Source: Azospirillum oleiclasticum
GTDB lineage: Bacteria > Pseudomonadota > Alphaproteobacteria > Azospirillales > Azospirillaceae
NCBI RefSeq assembly: GCF_013423485.1
Contig: NZ_JABFFR010000019.1
Span: 141,902 to 205,901, forward strand
DNA: 64,000 nt
Reading direction: 5' to 3'
The translations under genes and the position numbers were made by a program. The notes under the pieces are model-generated. The model was not told the origin of the DNA. It made no database searches and was given only the letters and a program-made list of their open reading frames with translations. Shown here one piece after another: positions 1 through 9,095 of the stretch. How positions within the stretch are numbered: the first letter of the stretch is position 1; each line of letters starts with the position of its first letter.

Positions 1-2
1 TG

Positions 3-1325
3 GGGGCGTCCGTCGTGCTGGTCGAGCGCGGCGCCATGGGCGGGGATTGCCTGAACACCGGCTGCGTGCCGTCCAAGGCGCTGCTGGCCGCGGCCAAGGC
101 CGCGCACGGGGTGTGGAAGGCGGCACGGTTCGGCGTGGAGGCCCCCGAGCCCGCCATCGACCACGAGCTCGTGCACGCCCATGTCCGCGGCACCATCGAC
201 GCCATCGCGCCGCACGACAGCCAGGAACGGTTCGAGGGGCTGGGCGTGCGGGTGATCCGCGCCCACGCCCGGTTCATCGGACCCGATACGCTGGTGGCGG
301 ACGGCACGACCGTGCGCGCCCGCCGCTTCGTGCTGGCGACCGGCTCCCGCGCCTTCGTGCCGCCGGTCCCCGGCCTCGACACCGTGCCCTTCCTGACCAA
401 CGAGACGCTGTTCGAGGAGCCGCGCGCCATCGGCCACCTGATCGTGCTGGGCGGCGGCCCCATCGGGGTGGAGATGGCGCAGGCCCACCGCCGGCTGGGT
501 GCGCGGGTGACACTGGTGGAGAAGGGCACGATCCTGCCGAAGGACGACCCTGAGCTGGTCGCCGTCGTCCGCCGCCATCTGGTCGCGGAGGGCGTCGACC
601 TGCGCGAAGGCACCGGCGTCGCGCGCGTGTCCGGCGGGGTGACCGCCGTGCTGGATGACGGGTCGACGGTGGAGGGCACGCATCTGCTGGTCGCCGCCGG
701 CCGGCGGGCGAACGTTGAGGAACTGGGGTTGGACGCGGCGGGGGTGGAGCTGGCGAAGAACGGCGTCGTCACCGACGCGCGGCTGCGCACCACCAACCGG
801 CGCGTCTTCGCGGTGGGCGACGTGGCCGGCGGGCCGCAATTCACCCACGTCGCCGGCTACCACGCCGGCATCGTCATCCGCAACGCGCTGTTCCGCCTGC
901 CCGCCAAGGTGAACTACGACGCCCTGCCCTGGGTCACCTACAGCGACCCCGAACTGGCGCAGGTCGGTCTCACCGAGGCGATGGCGCGCGAGCGGCAAGG
1001 GGAGGTGCGCGTGCTGCGCGCGCCCTTCGCGGAGAGCGACCGGGCGCGGGCGGAGGCGCGGACGGACGGGCTGGTCAAGCTGGTGCTGTCGCGCCGCGGC
1101 CGGGTGCTCGGCGCCTCCATCGTCGGGGCGCAGGCCGGGGAGCAGATCGCGCTGTGGACGCTGGCCGTGTCGAAGCGGCTGCATGTCGGGGCGGTGGCCG
1201 GGCTGACCCTGCCCTACCCCACCCTGGCGGAAACCGGCAAGCGCGCGGCCGGCGGCTGGTACACGCCGTCGCTGTTCGGCGAGCGGACGCGGCGGCTGGT
1301 GCGCTTCCTGGCCCGCTTCGGGTGA
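3..1325 (+). CDS. FAD/NAD(P)-dependent disulfide oxidoreductase, 5'-truncated by the window edge
   Basis: The frame is open from the first bases, so the N-terminal FAD-binding Rossmann strand lies outside the window. The redox-active pair GGDCLNTGC sits near nt 49-66, a second dinucleotide-binding motif (VLGGGPIGVE) near nt 445-475, and an FAD motif (VFAVGDV) near nt 810-830, followed by the dimerisation domain. This is the architecture of dihydrolipoamide dehydrogenase and mercuric reductase relatives, which pass electrons from NAD(P)H through FAD to a cysteine pair. The C-terminal region reads LPYPTLAE, so the catalytic His of lipoamide dehydrogenase (His-Pro-Thr) is replaced by Tyr. The vicinal cysteine pair that ends true MerA is absent. 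It is therefore best called a MerA-like reductase of unknown substrate. The next gene starts 69 nt downstream on the same strand. Confidence 0.85.
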   Translation, partial: GASVVLVERGAMGGDCLNTGCVPSKALLAAAKAAHGVWKAARFGVEAPEPAIDHELVHAHVRGTIDAIAPHDSQERFEGLGVRVIRAHARFIGPDTLVADGTTVRARRFVLATGSRAFVPPVPGLDTVPFLTNETLFEEPRAIGHLIVLGGGPIGVEMAQAHRRLGARVTLVEKGTILPKDDPELVAVVRRHLVAEGVDLREGTGVARVSGGVTAVLDDGSTVEGTHLLVAAGRRANVEELGLDAAGVELAKNGVVTDARLRTTNRRVFAVGDVAGGPQFTHVAGYHAGIVIRNALFRLPAKVNYDALPWVTYSDPELAQVGLTEAMARERQGEVRVLRAPFAESDRARAEARTDGLVKLVLSRRGRVLGASIVGAQAGEQIALWTLAVSKRLHVGAVAGLTLPYPTLAETGKRAAGGWYTPSLFGERTRRLVRFLARFG

Positions 1326-1393
1326 CGCGGCTACCGCGGGCGGGGCGGTTGCCCTACACTCCCGCCCGTCCGCCCACCACGCACACGTCGTCC

Positions 1394-2815
1394 ATGCGCC
1401 CCTCGCCCGTGTCCCGAAGCCTGTCGGCCAAGCTGCTGCTGCTGACGGTGCTGTTCGTCATGCTGGCGGAGGTGCTGATCTACACCCCGTCCATCGCCCG
1501 TTTCCGGCTGGCCTACCTGCAGGAGAAGCTGGCCTCGGCCCATCTCGCCGCCCTGTCGGTAGAGGCCGCCCCCGATCTGATGGTCAACAAGGCGCTGCAG
1601 CGCAAGCTGCTGGACCATGTCGGCGCCCACATGATCGACCTGATCCAGCCCGACGCGCGCGTCTACATGCTGTCGGCGGCCATGCCGCCGCGGGTCGACG
1701 CCACGGTGGATCTGCGCACCGCCGGGACCGCGGACATGATCCTCGACGCCTTCGCCGCCCTGTTCCGGCGTGGGGACCGGGTGATCCGGGTGGTCGACCG
1801 CTCCCCCCGCGACCCGGCGCTGCGGGTGGAGCTGGTGATGGACGAGCGGCCGATGATCACGGCCATGCACGACTTCTCCGGCCGCATCCTGGGGCTGTCC
1901 ATCGTCATCTCGCTGATCACGGCGGGGCTGGTGTTCCTGTCGCTGAACGGGCTGTTCGTGCGGCCCCTGCGCCGGCTGACCCAGGCCATCGTGGAGTTCA
2001 GCCGCGATCCGGAGAACGCCGCCCGCACCCTGACGCCCGAACGTCGCACCGATGAGCTGGGTGTCGCCCAGCGCGAGCTCGCCACCATGCAGGACACGCT
2101 CAGCACCGCGCTGCGCCAGCGCGAGCGGCTGGCGGCACTGGGCACCGCGGTCGCCAAGATCAACCACGACCTGCGCGCCATCCTGTCCACCGCCGCCCTG
2201 CTGTCCGAGCATCTGGGAGAGAGCGCCGACCCCGAGGTGCGGCGGGTGACGCCGCGGCTGATGGCCTCCATCGACCGGGCGGTGGAGCTGTGCGGGCAGA
2301 CCCTGTCCTACACGCAGGACGGGGTGCTGCCGCTCGACCGCCGGCCGGTGGACCTCGCGGCTCTGGTGGACGAGATGGGGCCGCAGGTGCTGGCCGCACT
2401 TCGCCCCGACGGGCAGCGGGTGGAGGCGCTGTGGGACAACCGGGTGCCGCCCGGCCTGTGTGTGCCGGCCGATCCCGTGCAGCTCGCCCGCGCCCTCGCC
2501 AACCTCGGCCGCAACGCGGTGCAAGCGGGGGCCGAGCGGGTGGTCGTGTCGGCCGAGGCGGCGGAGGGGCGGGTGCTGCTGACGGTGGCCGACGACGGCC
2601 CCGGCTTGCCGCCGCGCGCGCTGGCCAACCTGTTCCAGCCCTTCGCCGGCTCCGCGCGGGCCGGCGGCATCGGGTTGGGCCTCGCCATCGCGCGCGAGAT
2701 CCTGCGCGCCCACGGCGGCGACCTGCGGCTCGCCGAAACCGGCGAGGCCGGGACGGTGTTCACGGCGGAGCTGCCGGGAGCCATCGAATCGCCGGCATCG
2801 TCGGTGCCCGATTGA
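1394..2815 (+). CDS. Membrane sensor histidine kinase with HAMP domain
   Basis: 473 aa. A hydrophobic helix at about residues 12-32 and another at about 165-188 enclose a periplasmic sensor region of about 130 residues, followed by a HAMP linker. The dimerisation helix carries the phospho-acceptor His258 in the sequence KINHDLR. An N-box (NLGRNAVQ) and G-boxes (DDGPGL, GIGLGLAI) form the C-terminal ATPase. The protein should autophosphorylate and pass the phosphate to a partner regulator, but no response regulator gene lies beside it, so the partner is unknown. The ATG at 1394 is chosen because it directly precedes the basic N-terminus and first membrane helix; the frame is open further upstream inside the oxidoreductase gene, which is a shadow. 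The signal sensed cannot be read from sequence. Confidence 0.85.
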   Translation: MRPSPVSRSLSAKLLLLTVLFVMLAEVLIYTPSIARFRLAYLQEKLASAHLAALSVEAAPDLMVNKALQRKLLDHVGAHMIDLIQPDARVYMLSAAMPPRVDATVDLRTAGTADMILDAFAALFRRGDRVIRVVDRSPRDPALRVELVMDERPMITAMHDFSGRILGLSIVISLITAGLVFLSLNGLFVRPLRRLTQAIVEFSRDPENAARTLTPERRTDELGVAQRELATMQDTLSTALRQRERLAALGTAVAKINHDLRAILSTAALLSEHLGESADPEVRRVTPRLMASIDRAVELCGQTLSYTQDGVLPLDRRPVDLAALVDEMGPQVLAALRPDGQRVEALWDNRVPPGLCVPADPVQLARALANLGRNAVQAGAERVVVSAEAAEGRVLLTVADDGPGLPPRALANLFQPFAGSARAGGIGLGLAIAREILRAHGGDLRLAETGEAGTVFTAELPGAIESPASSVPD

Positions 2816-2913
2816 TCTTCGCCCGCCCTTTGCCCTATCAAGAGGGCCGTCGGGCTGAGGCTCGCCGCCGCGCCGTCGGGGCCGTGGCGGCACCAACCAG
2901 GAAGGGCAGGGTC

Positions 2914-3120
2914 GTGGAAGGCAGCGGCAAGTGGATCACGAGCGGCATCATCGTCTTCGTCGGCATTCTGGGGCTGCTCGCCGCCTCGCGGGCTGCCGAC
3001 GGGGCGTTCTATTACGGCGGGTTCCTCGTCTTCATCATCAGCGTCGCCTACATCTTCATCACGGTCGGCCGCTATTACGACCGTGTGGAAGCCGCGCAGC
3101 ATTCGCACGACGGGCACTGA
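2914..3120 (+). CDS. Small two-helix membrane protein, unknown function
   Basis: 68 aa, starting at GTG 2914 after a good purine-rich ribosome site (GGAAGGGCAGG). Two hydrophobic stretches at about residues 9-24 and 33-49 flank a short turn, and the C-terminus is His-rich (HSHDGH). I do not recognise a family. Its size and topology suggest a small inner-membrane subunit or accessory protein. It follows the sensor kinase by about 100 nt and faces the convergent parA-like gene across a strong hairpin. The coding assignment rests on the ribosome site, hydrophobic pattern and codon use. Confidence 0.55.
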   Translation: MEGSGKWITSGIIVFVGILGLLAASRAADGAFYYGGFLVFIISVAYIFITVGRYYDRVEAAQHSHDGH

Positions 3121-3128
3121 CAGGCCGC

Positions 3129-3178
3129 GGTTGCGGGCGTCGGGCCCACCTCCGCCCGTGGACCCGACGCCCGCAACC
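3129..3178. terminator. Strong hairpin between convergent genes, likely bidirectional terminator
   Basis: Arms of 20 nt at 3129-3148 and 3159-3178 are complementary except for one position and flank a 10-nt loop. The hairpin lies between the stop codons of two converging genes (3120 and 3184). No T-run follows on either side, so intrinsic termination strength is uncertain, but position and stability fit a terminator. Confidence 0.6.
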
Positions 3179-3183
3179 CCGCC

Positions 3184-3810
3184 CTACGCCACCTTGTCGA
3201 TGTAGGCCAGCAGCGGGTCCCAGTCGGCGCGGTGCTCGGCGGCGCGCTTGCCCGTCATGTCGAACAGGCTGAGGCCGGACGCCGCGGCGTCGGGGTAGAT
3301 CTGGCTGTCGCGCAGCCGCGTCACCACGCTGTGGCCGACGCCGCCCAGGAATTCGTCCAGCCGGTCGGCCGCCCGGGTGCGCGCCCGCATCCGGTTGCCG
3401 ACCACCGCCACCGCCTTCTTGTTCTTGGCGATGGACTTCAGCTCCTCCAGCTTGTCGAGGAAGCGGCGGGTCGCCTGCTCGTCGAAGGCGCTGGGCAGCA
3501 CCGGCAGCACGACCACGTCGGCCAGCTTCACCAGCTCCTCGATCTGCTTGGTCTTGAGCGCCGCCGGGGCGTCGATCACCAGACGGCCTGTGCCCTTGGG
3601 CGGGTCGGTGAAATCCTTCGCCCAGTCCATGCCGAGGACGGATGGCGCGGTGTTCGGGCGCCGGTCCATCCAGCCCAGCGAAGAGCGCTGACGGTCCACG
3701 TCCGCCAGCACGGTGGCGTGTCCCGCCTTGGCGTAGGCGGAGGCGAGGTGGGTGGCAATGGTCGTCTTGCCACAACCACCCTTTATGTTGGCAACCAGGA
3801 CGGCAATCAT
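3184..3810 (-). CDS. ParA/MinD-like P-loop ATPase
   Basis: 208 aa. The deviant Walker A motif KGGCGKTT occupies residues 10-17, and a Walker B-like segment (LVIDAPAAL) lies near residue 80. These are hallmarks of the ParA/MinD/Soj superfamily, ATP-switched dimers that position DNA or protein complexes. At 208 residues it is the compact form often annotated as ParA-family or division-plane ATPase. There is no parB beside it and no obvious parS cluster, so it is not a plasmid or chromosome partition locus by context. The CYTH-CHAD gene ends upstream on the same strand with a 32-nt gap. It may position a polar complex, but the cargo is unknown. Confidence 0.8.
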   Translation of the reverse strand: MIAVLVANIKGGCGKTTIATHLASAYAKAGHATVLADVDRQRSSLGWMDRRPNTAPSVLGMDWAKDFTDPPKGTGRLVIDAPAALKTKQIEELVKLADVVVLPVLPSAFDEQATRRFLDKLEELKSIAKNKKAVAVVGNRMRARTRAADRLDEFLGGVGHSVVTRLRDSQIYPDAAASGLSLFDMTGKRAAEHRADWDPLLAYIDKVA

Positions 3811-3842
3811 CAGGGCCTCAGACTACGCCAAAGGGTGGGGTG

Positions 3843-5456
3843 TTACCAGAAGGGTTTGGTGTCCGCGAAATCCCGCCACAGGGCGAGCAGCCGCTCCTCC
3901 CCCTCCGTCACGCCGCGGGCGTGCCAGCCGATGACGATGCCGGCCGCACGCGCCTCGCCGGCGGCCGGCCGGCCGCCGTCCTCGTGCAGGTCGTGCATCA
4001 GCCGGGTCGCCGTCGCCACGTCGTTCAGGTGCCCCAGCGCGTCCTGGAAGGCCGAGACCTGCTGGATGTAGCGGCGGGCCGCCTTCTCCTCATAGAGCGC
4101 CCGGAAGAACTCCGACGCGTAGCGCAGCTTCTTCAAGGCGATGCGCACCTGGTGGCGCTCGTCCACCGTCAGGCCGGCGAAGCCCTTGCCGCTCTTGCGC
4201 GCCTTGCGGTGGCGTTTGGCGAGCAGCTCGTCGGCCAGCCCGCGCACCGGTTCGAACAGGCGGACCGACCGCTCGTCCACCCGCTGCTCGCGCCAGCCGC
4301 GCCCCTCCAGCCACGCCGCGAAACGGAGCTGGAAGCCGGTGTAGCGCTCCGACAGCACCGCCTCCCGCACGGCGTCGTAGGCACGGTCGCGCCGGGCCTT
4401 CGCCGCCTCCTCGAGCTGGCGCAGGTCGCCCACCACCGGCCGCCCATGCCCGCCGGCGGCATCCATGGCGTCGATGACGGGGGCGAGGAGATCGCCCAGG
4501 AACACGTCCCAGTCGCGCGCCGGCCCGAGGGTGGAGCCCAGCCACTTCACGTCAGCCACCAGCCCGTCATGCTGGTCGGCCGGCAGGAAGGGGCGGAACA
4601 GCGAGAAGGCGGAGCGCAGCCGGCGCAGCGCCACCCGCATCTGGTGCACGCCCTCCGGGTCGGTGCCCTTCAGCACGCTCGCCTCGTTGGCCGCGGCGTG
4701 GGCGAGGCAGGCGCGCATCACCCGGCACAGCGCGGTCTCCACCGAGTCCTCGGGATCGAGCGCCAGCTTCTCCGCCTTCACCGGGTCGTCCAGCGTGCCG
4801 GACGCGAGCGCAAAGCCGCGCGCCGCCTTGCTGCGCGATTCGACCCGCAGCGGCGCCACGCTGGCCAGCAGGCGCGCCAGCTCGAACAGCGCCGCCGGGT
4901 CGCCGCGCTTCAGCTCCAGCTCCAACTCCGACAGGGGGACGGTGCCGCCGCCGGGCAGCCGGATCTCTCCGGTGTCGAAGGCCAGCTCGATCGCCGCCTC
5001 CCCGCCGTCGATGACCCGGATCGTGCGGCGGACATGGCTGGTGAAGACGGGGCGCAGGTCGCCGGCGCCGACGGTGCCGAGCTGCTCCAGCGCCTCGGCC
5101 TCCGCGATCACCGACAGGTCGGGCTCCGGCCCGGCCACCGCCCATTCCCATTCGCCGCGGGTGAGGCCGCCGGCCGAGGTCGGCGCCGTCTTCAGCGTCT
5201 GCACGAAGCGCTCGCCCGACCGGCGAACGCGGAAGGTGACCAGCCGGCGCATCAGGTCGAAATCGTCGGTGTCGAAGTAGACGCTCTCCAGGGTCTTCGT
5301 GACCGCACGGCCGGCACCGCGCTGCTTGAGCAGCGGTGCGGCCCGCAGCCGCTCCAGATCCTCCGGGCGGACGGCCAGCTTCAGCTCCGTCTCCGCGTTC
5401 GGCGCGGTCGCGGCGGCACCCCCGGTGTCGTCCGTCGATTCGGTTTCGGTGACCAT
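3843..5456 (-). CDS. CYTH and CHAD domain protein (inorganic triphosphatase-like)
   Basis: 537 aa. The N-terminal CYTH domain (about residues 20-225) opens with the metal-binding ExExK signature at Glu22, Glu24 and Lys26. CYTH enzymes form a beta tunnel that hydrolyses inorganic triphosphate or related compounds. The C-terminal half (about 235-520) is a CHAD domain: alpha helices rich in conserved His and basic residues (for example GVHQMRVALRR and HQVRIALKKLRYASE), known to bind polyphosphate. The tandem is a standard architecture (YgiF-like), so a role in tripolyphosphate or polyphosphate metabolism is likely. It lies downstream of the methyltransferase gene on the same strand. Confidence 0.88.
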   Translation of the reverse strand: MVTETESTDDTGGAAATAPNAETELKLAVRPEDLERLRAAPLLKQRGAGRAVTKTLESVYFDTDDFDLMRRLVTFRVRRSGERFVQTLKTAPTSAGGLTRGEWEWAVAGPEPDLSVIAEAEALEQLGTVGAGDLRPVFTSHVRRTIRVIDGGEAAIELAFDTGEIRLPGGGTVPLSELELELKRGDPAALFELARLLASVAPLRVESRSKAARGFALASGTLDDPVKAEKLALDPEDSVETALCRVMRACLAHAAANEASVLKGTDPEGVHQMRVALRRLRSAFSLFRPFLPADQHDGLVADVKWLGSTLGPARDWDVFLGDLLAPVIDAMDAAGGHGRPVVGDLRQLEEAAKARRDRAYDAVREAVLSERYTGFQLRFAAWLEGRGWREQRVDERSVRLFEPVRGLADELLAKRHRKARKSGKGFAGLTVDERHQVRIALKKLRYASEFFRALYEEKAARRYIQQVSAFQDALGHLNDVATATRLMHDLHEDGGRPAAGEARAAGIVIGWHARGVTEGEERLLALWRDFADTKPFW

Positions 5457-5513
5457 ACCCCCTCGGCGTTTCGTTTGTTCACAGGCACGCCGCGAGCTTG
5501 AACCGATTTTTCG

Positions 5514-6575
5514 TCACTGGTCTATCGCAGCGGGCCTCTCGAACACCATCAATCTCGAAAGAAACGCGATTTCCGTCGATCGGTGGACCAGACCGGCACC
5601 GGTGAACAGCCCCGTCAGGTCGTCGCGGATGTAATGGGCGTAGTAGGGCTCGTGGAAGGCGACGGGGAACATCTCCAGCAGACCGTCCAGCTCCGGGTCG
5701 TCGCCGGTCTGCAGACTGTCCATGAAGACCAGGATGCCGCCCGGCTTCAGCACGCGGGCCAGCTCCGCCGCCACAGGCGCCCGCAGCTTCGGCGGCAGCT
5801 CGTGGAACAGGTAGATGCAGGTCACCACGTCCTGCGAGTCGTCGGCGACCGGCAGCGCCTCCGCCGCCCCCTGCACCGCCATGACGGTGCGGCGCCAGGG
5901 CGCCAGCCGCCGCCGCGCCTCGGTCAGATAGGCGACGGAGAGGTCCAGCGCCGTCACCGGCAGCCGCGGCCAGTTGTCCTTGACGAAGGCCAGGAAGCTG
6001 CCGGTGCCCGCCGCCACGTCGAGCAGGCGGCAGTCGGCGACCGTCCGGTCCTTCAAGTGCTGGAAGACCGGCACCAGCGCCTGCCGGCGCATGGCGTCGG
6101 CCCCGCCGCCGAACAGCACCTCCACCTGATGGTCGTAGAGCCGGGCGCTGCGTTCGGACAGGTAGCCATCGGTCTGGAAATGGAAGTTCTGCCGGTAATA
6201 GGCGGGCAGCCGCTCCACCCCCGGCGGCGGGTTGTCGCGCACCTCCACCGCGATCCGGCCGCGACGACGGCGCGCCACCTCCGGCACGTCGCGCAGGAAG
6301 GCCGCGGCATCCGCCAGCGCCCGGCGCGGGTCGGGCACGAGGTCGTGCGGCAGCCGGTAGAAGCCGGCCCGGATGTTTGCCAGATCCCGCCGCATCAGCG
6401 CGCGCAGCCGCTCCAGAATGCCGCGCGTGCCGGGAGCGCGCCCCTCCGCCGGCCGGCGATCGGCCGGCACCGCCGGCCCGGACAGCCGCGCCGCCAGCCG
6501 GTATTGCCCCAGGAACCACGCGATCCGCGCCGCCTGGCCGGCGGCATAGGCGGCCCGCTCCACCGCACCGATCAT
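5514..6575 (-). CDS. SAM-dependent class I methyltransferase
   Basis: 353 aa from ATG 6575. A helical N-terminal region of about 150 residues precedes a class I methyltransferase fold with SAM motif I (LLDVAAGTGSFLAF) near residue 185, followed by the acidic end of strand 2 (LDLS) and motif IV (VVTCIYLFHEL). The product is soluble. The open frame extends upstream to 6725, but that part has atypical composition and overlaps the divergent promoter region, so the internal ATG is preferred. The substrate is unknown; the arrangement resembles ubiquinone/menaquinone- or polyketide-type methyltransferases annotated only to superfamily. It is divergent from dctP, and the CYTH-CHAD gene follows it by 57 nt. 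Confidence 0.75.
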   Translation of the reverse strand: MIGAVERAAYAAGQAARIAWFLGQYRLAARLSGPAVPADRRPAEGRAPGTRGILERLRALMRRDLANIRAGFYRLPHDLVPDPRRALADAAAFLRDVPEVARRRRGRIAVEVRDNPPPGVERLPAYYRQNFHFQTDGYLSERSARLYDHQVEVLFGGGADAMRRQALVPVFQHLKDRTVADCRLLDVAAGTGSFLAFVKDNWPRLPVTALDLSVAYLTEARRRLAPWRRTVMAVQGAAEALPVADDSQDVVTCIYLFHELPPKLRAPVAAELARVLKPGGILVFMDSLQTGDDPELDGLLEMFPVAFHEPYYAHYIRDDLTGLFTGAGLVHRSTEIAFLSRLMVFERPAAIDQ

Positions 6576-6687
6576 CAGTTCCGTGCCCCATCGATTCCGT
6601 CCTGCTGAACTATCTAGAGCGCCGAAGCCGGGCCGGAAGGGGTCCTGTCCGCAGGCGTCGCCGCCATGGGGCAAGCGCAAGCGGCGC

Positions 6688-6715
6688 TTGACCGGCAGCG
6701 GCAATTTGATAAATT
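6688..6715 (+). promoter_or_regulatory. Candidate sigma70-type promoter of the TRAP operon
   Basis: TTGACC at 6688-6693 and TAAATT at 6710-6715 are separated by 16 nt, in a locally AT-rich stretch just upstream of dctP. A short dyad (GTTG-AAA-CAAC) follows around 6715-6726 and could be an operator. Assigned by pattern only. Confidence 0.4.
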
Positions 6716-6757
6716 GTTGAAACAACGAACAATATCGCTGAACAGGGAGCGCACAGC

Positions 6758-7888
6758 ATGACAGACCATGAGTCCCCCGCCACCGTGCCGGCCGCGCTGG
6801 GGCGCCGGAACATCCTGAAGGCGGGCGCCGGCGTCGCCGTGGCTGGTGCCGTGGCGGCCCCCTTCGTCAGCAACCCCGCCCACGCGCAGACCCAGACTTG
6901 GCGAATCCAGACCTCCTGGCCGTCGGGCGTCGGTCTCGACACCTTCAAGGCGTGGTGCAACAGCATCGTGGAGAAGACCGGCGGCGAGCTGGCCTTCAAG
7001 CCCTACGCGGCGAAGGAGGTGGTGGGCGACTTCGAGCTGTTCGATGCCGTGAAGAACGGTGCGCTCGACGCGATGAACAGCTTCACGCTGTACTGGGCGG
7101 GCAAGCTGCCGGCCACCGTGTTCCTGTCCTCCTACCCGCTGGGGCCGCGCTACCCGCACGAGTGGGACTCCTTCTTCTATGGGCTGGGCGGGCTGGAGCT
7201 GGCGCGCGAGGTGTTCGCCAAGCAGGGCATGTATTATGTCGGCGTCATCCACCACGGCCCGAACATCATCCACTCCAAGAAGCCGATCCGCTCGGTGGAG
7301 GATTTCCGTGGTCTGAAGCTGCGCGTTCCCGGCGGCATGGTGGCGGAGGTGTTCCAGGCCGCGGGCGCCCAGACCACCCTGATGCCGGGCGGCGAGGTGT
7401 TCTCGGCGCTGGAGAAAGGGACCATCGACGCCGCCGACTACACCGGCCCGGCGGTCAACTACGCGCTCGGCCTGCATCAGGTGACGAAGTACATCACCAT
7501 GGGCCCGCCGGGCTTCATGTCCGTCTACCAGCCGGTGGACGTGATGGATCTGGTGGTGAACCAGGGGGCGTGGGACAAGCTGTCGCCGAAGATGAAGCAG
7601 TTCCTGAACATGGAGGTCTTCGTCTATTCCACCATGCACCACGCCGCCATCCAGAAGGCCGACCAGGAGGCCTGGCCGAAGTTCCAGGCGGCCGGCACCA
7701 CCGTGAACCGGCTGGCCGAGGAGGACATCGAGGAGCTGACCAAGCTGGCCATCCCCCGCTGGTTCGCCTGGGCCAACAAGGACAAGGACGCGGCGCGGGT
7801 CTTCAAGATCCAGCTCGACTACATGATGTCGGGCAGCCTGGGCTACGTCACGCCCGACCAGATCAAGGACCAGAAGCTGAGCCTGTGA
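6758..7888 (+). CDS. dctP: TRAP transporter periplasmic substrate-binding subunit (DctP family)
   Basis: 376 aa. The N-terminus carries a twin-arginine signal (RR at residues 16-17, then an alanine-rich hydrophobic stretch ending in AHA-Q), so the binding protein is probably exported folded by the Tat system. The mature part has the DctP fold, with the family features FRGLKLRVPGG and GTIDAADYTGP. TRAP binding proteins capture organic acids in the periplasm and deliver them to the DctQ/DctM membrane pair, which uses the sodium gradient. Those two genes follow on the same strand. The closest functional classes are 2-oxo acid or other monocarboxylate binders, but I cannot set the ligand. Confidence 0.92.
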   Translation: MTDHESPATVPAALGRRNILKAGAGVAVAGAVAAPFVSNPAHAQTQTWRIQTSWPSGVGLDTFKAWCNSIVEKTGGELAFKPYAAKEVVGDFELFDAVKNGALDAMNSFTLYWAGKLPATVFLSSYPLGPRYPHEWDSFFYGLGGLELAREVFAKQGMYYVGVIHHGPNIIHSKKPIRSVEDFRGLKLRVPGGMVAEVFQAAGAQTTLMPGGEVFSALEKGTIDAADYTGPAVNYALGLHQVTKYITMGPPGFMSVYQPVDVMDLVVNQGAWDKLSPKMKQFLNMEVFVYSTMHHAAIQKADQEAWPKFQAAGTTVNRLAEEDIEELTKLAIPRWFAWANKDKDAARVFKIQLDYMMSGSLGYVTPDQIKDQKLSL

Positions 7889-7976
7889 CCGGATGCACGT
7901 CCAAACTCGTGACGCCGGCGCGCCGCATCCGCGGCCGCCGGTTTTCTTTTGACCCCCGACCATCGCGATCCACCGC

Positions 7977-9092
7977 ATGCCGACGATCAATCTGCATCTG
8001 CCGCACTGGCTCTATTGGGCCGGGCTGATCCTCTTCCCGCTGATCGGGACCGCGCTGGCCTGGCGGTCCCGCCGGCACGACGGTCCCCGCCTTCCCTCGC
8101 TTCCCTTCGCCTACATGCTGCTTCTGCTCGCCGGCTTCGTCGGCGCGCACCGCGTCTATCTGAAGAACCGCTGGTGGTGGGTGTTCGTGCCGCTGACGCT
8201 GGCCGTCATCATCGGCAACGGCCACATCCGCGACGGGCGCGAGCTGGTGTCGGCCGCGCGCGCCGACGTGCAGGCCGCGGCCGTGCAGGTCCGCCGCGCC
8301 GAGACCGCCGTTCAGAACAACGCCCGCAACGCCACGCAGCGGCTGGAGACGGCACGCGCCCAGGCGGCGGAGGCCGACGCGAAGATGACGGCGGCGCACG
8401 TGGTGCTCGACCGGGCCGAGATGGTCACCCGCACGCTGGCGCTGGTGATCGCCGGTCTGCTGGCCGCCGATCTGGTGCTGCTTCCCTTCCTGCACCGCAA
8501 CCGCAGACGGGTGGAGGAGGTGACGCCGGTGGTCAACCCCTACCACTACGTCAACGCGGAGGCACCCTCCGCCGTGGAGACGGTGGAAGCGCCGACGAAC
8601 GGCTTCACCCGCGCCATCGACCGCCTGTCCGAGCTGGTCGGTGGCTTCATCGCCTGGTGGACGGTCATCGCCGTCTTCTTCTATTACACGGAGGTGGTCT
8701 GCCGGTACCTGTTCAACTCCCCGACCACCTTCGTGCATGAGGCGATGTTCCTCATGTTCGGGATGATGTACCTGCTGTGCGGCGGCTACGGCTACCTGAT
8801 CGACGCGCATGTGCGGGTGGACATCGTCTGGGCGCGGATGCGCCCACGGCTGCGCATCCTGGCCGATGTCCTGACGTCGGTCTTCTTCTTCATCTTCGCC
8901 GGCACGCTGGTCGCGACGTCCTGGATCTATCTGGACACGGCGTGGGAGGTGAAGGAGGTCTCCTTCTCCGACTGGGGCATCCAGTACTGGCCGATCAAGG
9001 GGGTGATGCTGCTGGGTTCCGTCCTGCTCCTTCTGCAGGGCACGTCGAAGTTCGTGAAGGACGTGCTCGTCCTGCGGTCGGGAAGGGTCTGA
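7977..9092 (+). CDS. dctQ: TRAP transporter small membrane subunit DctQ with an N-terminal membrane extension
   Basis: 371 aa, about twice the usual DctQ length of roughly 160-200. The C-terminal part (about residues 205-371) is the normal four-helix DctQ subunit, with signature segments WWTVIAVFFYYTEVVCRYLF and HVRVDIVW. The first about 200 residues hold extra hydrophobic helices, including GFVGAHRVYLKNRWWW, which resembles the TM2-domain consensus (glycine, then HRxYL). An alanine-rich coiled-coil-like helix (about 85-145) and another transmembrane helix follow. DctQ is needed to couple the binding protein to DctM. The extension may recruit another partner or sense the transported solute. 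The gene ends 3 nt before dctM, indicating translational coupling. Confidence 0.85.
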   Translation: MPTINLHLPHWLYWAGLILFPLIGTALAWRSRRHDGPRLPSLPFAYMLLLLAGFVGAHRVYLKNRWWWVFVPLTLAVIIGNGHIRDGRELVSAARADVQAAAVQVRRAETAVQNNARNATQRLETARAQAAEADAKMTAAHVVLDRAEMVTRTLALVIAGLLAADLVLLPFLHRNRRRVEEVTPVVNPYHYVNAEAPSAVETVEAPTNGFTRAIDRLSELVGGFIAWWTVIAVFFYYTEVVCRYLFNSPTTFVHEAMFLMFGMMYLLCGGYGYLIDAHVRVDIVWARMRPRLRILADVLTSVFFFIFAGTLVATSWIYLDTAWEVKEVSFSDWGIQYWPIKGVMLLGSVLLLLQGTSKFVKDVLVLRSGRV

Positions 9093-9095
9093 GCG

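Noticed and set aside
3..1325. Naming the first gene mercuric reductase MerA
   Set aside because: The C-terminal vicinal cysteines of MerA are absent and the N-terminal part is outside the window, so only MerA-like is justified.
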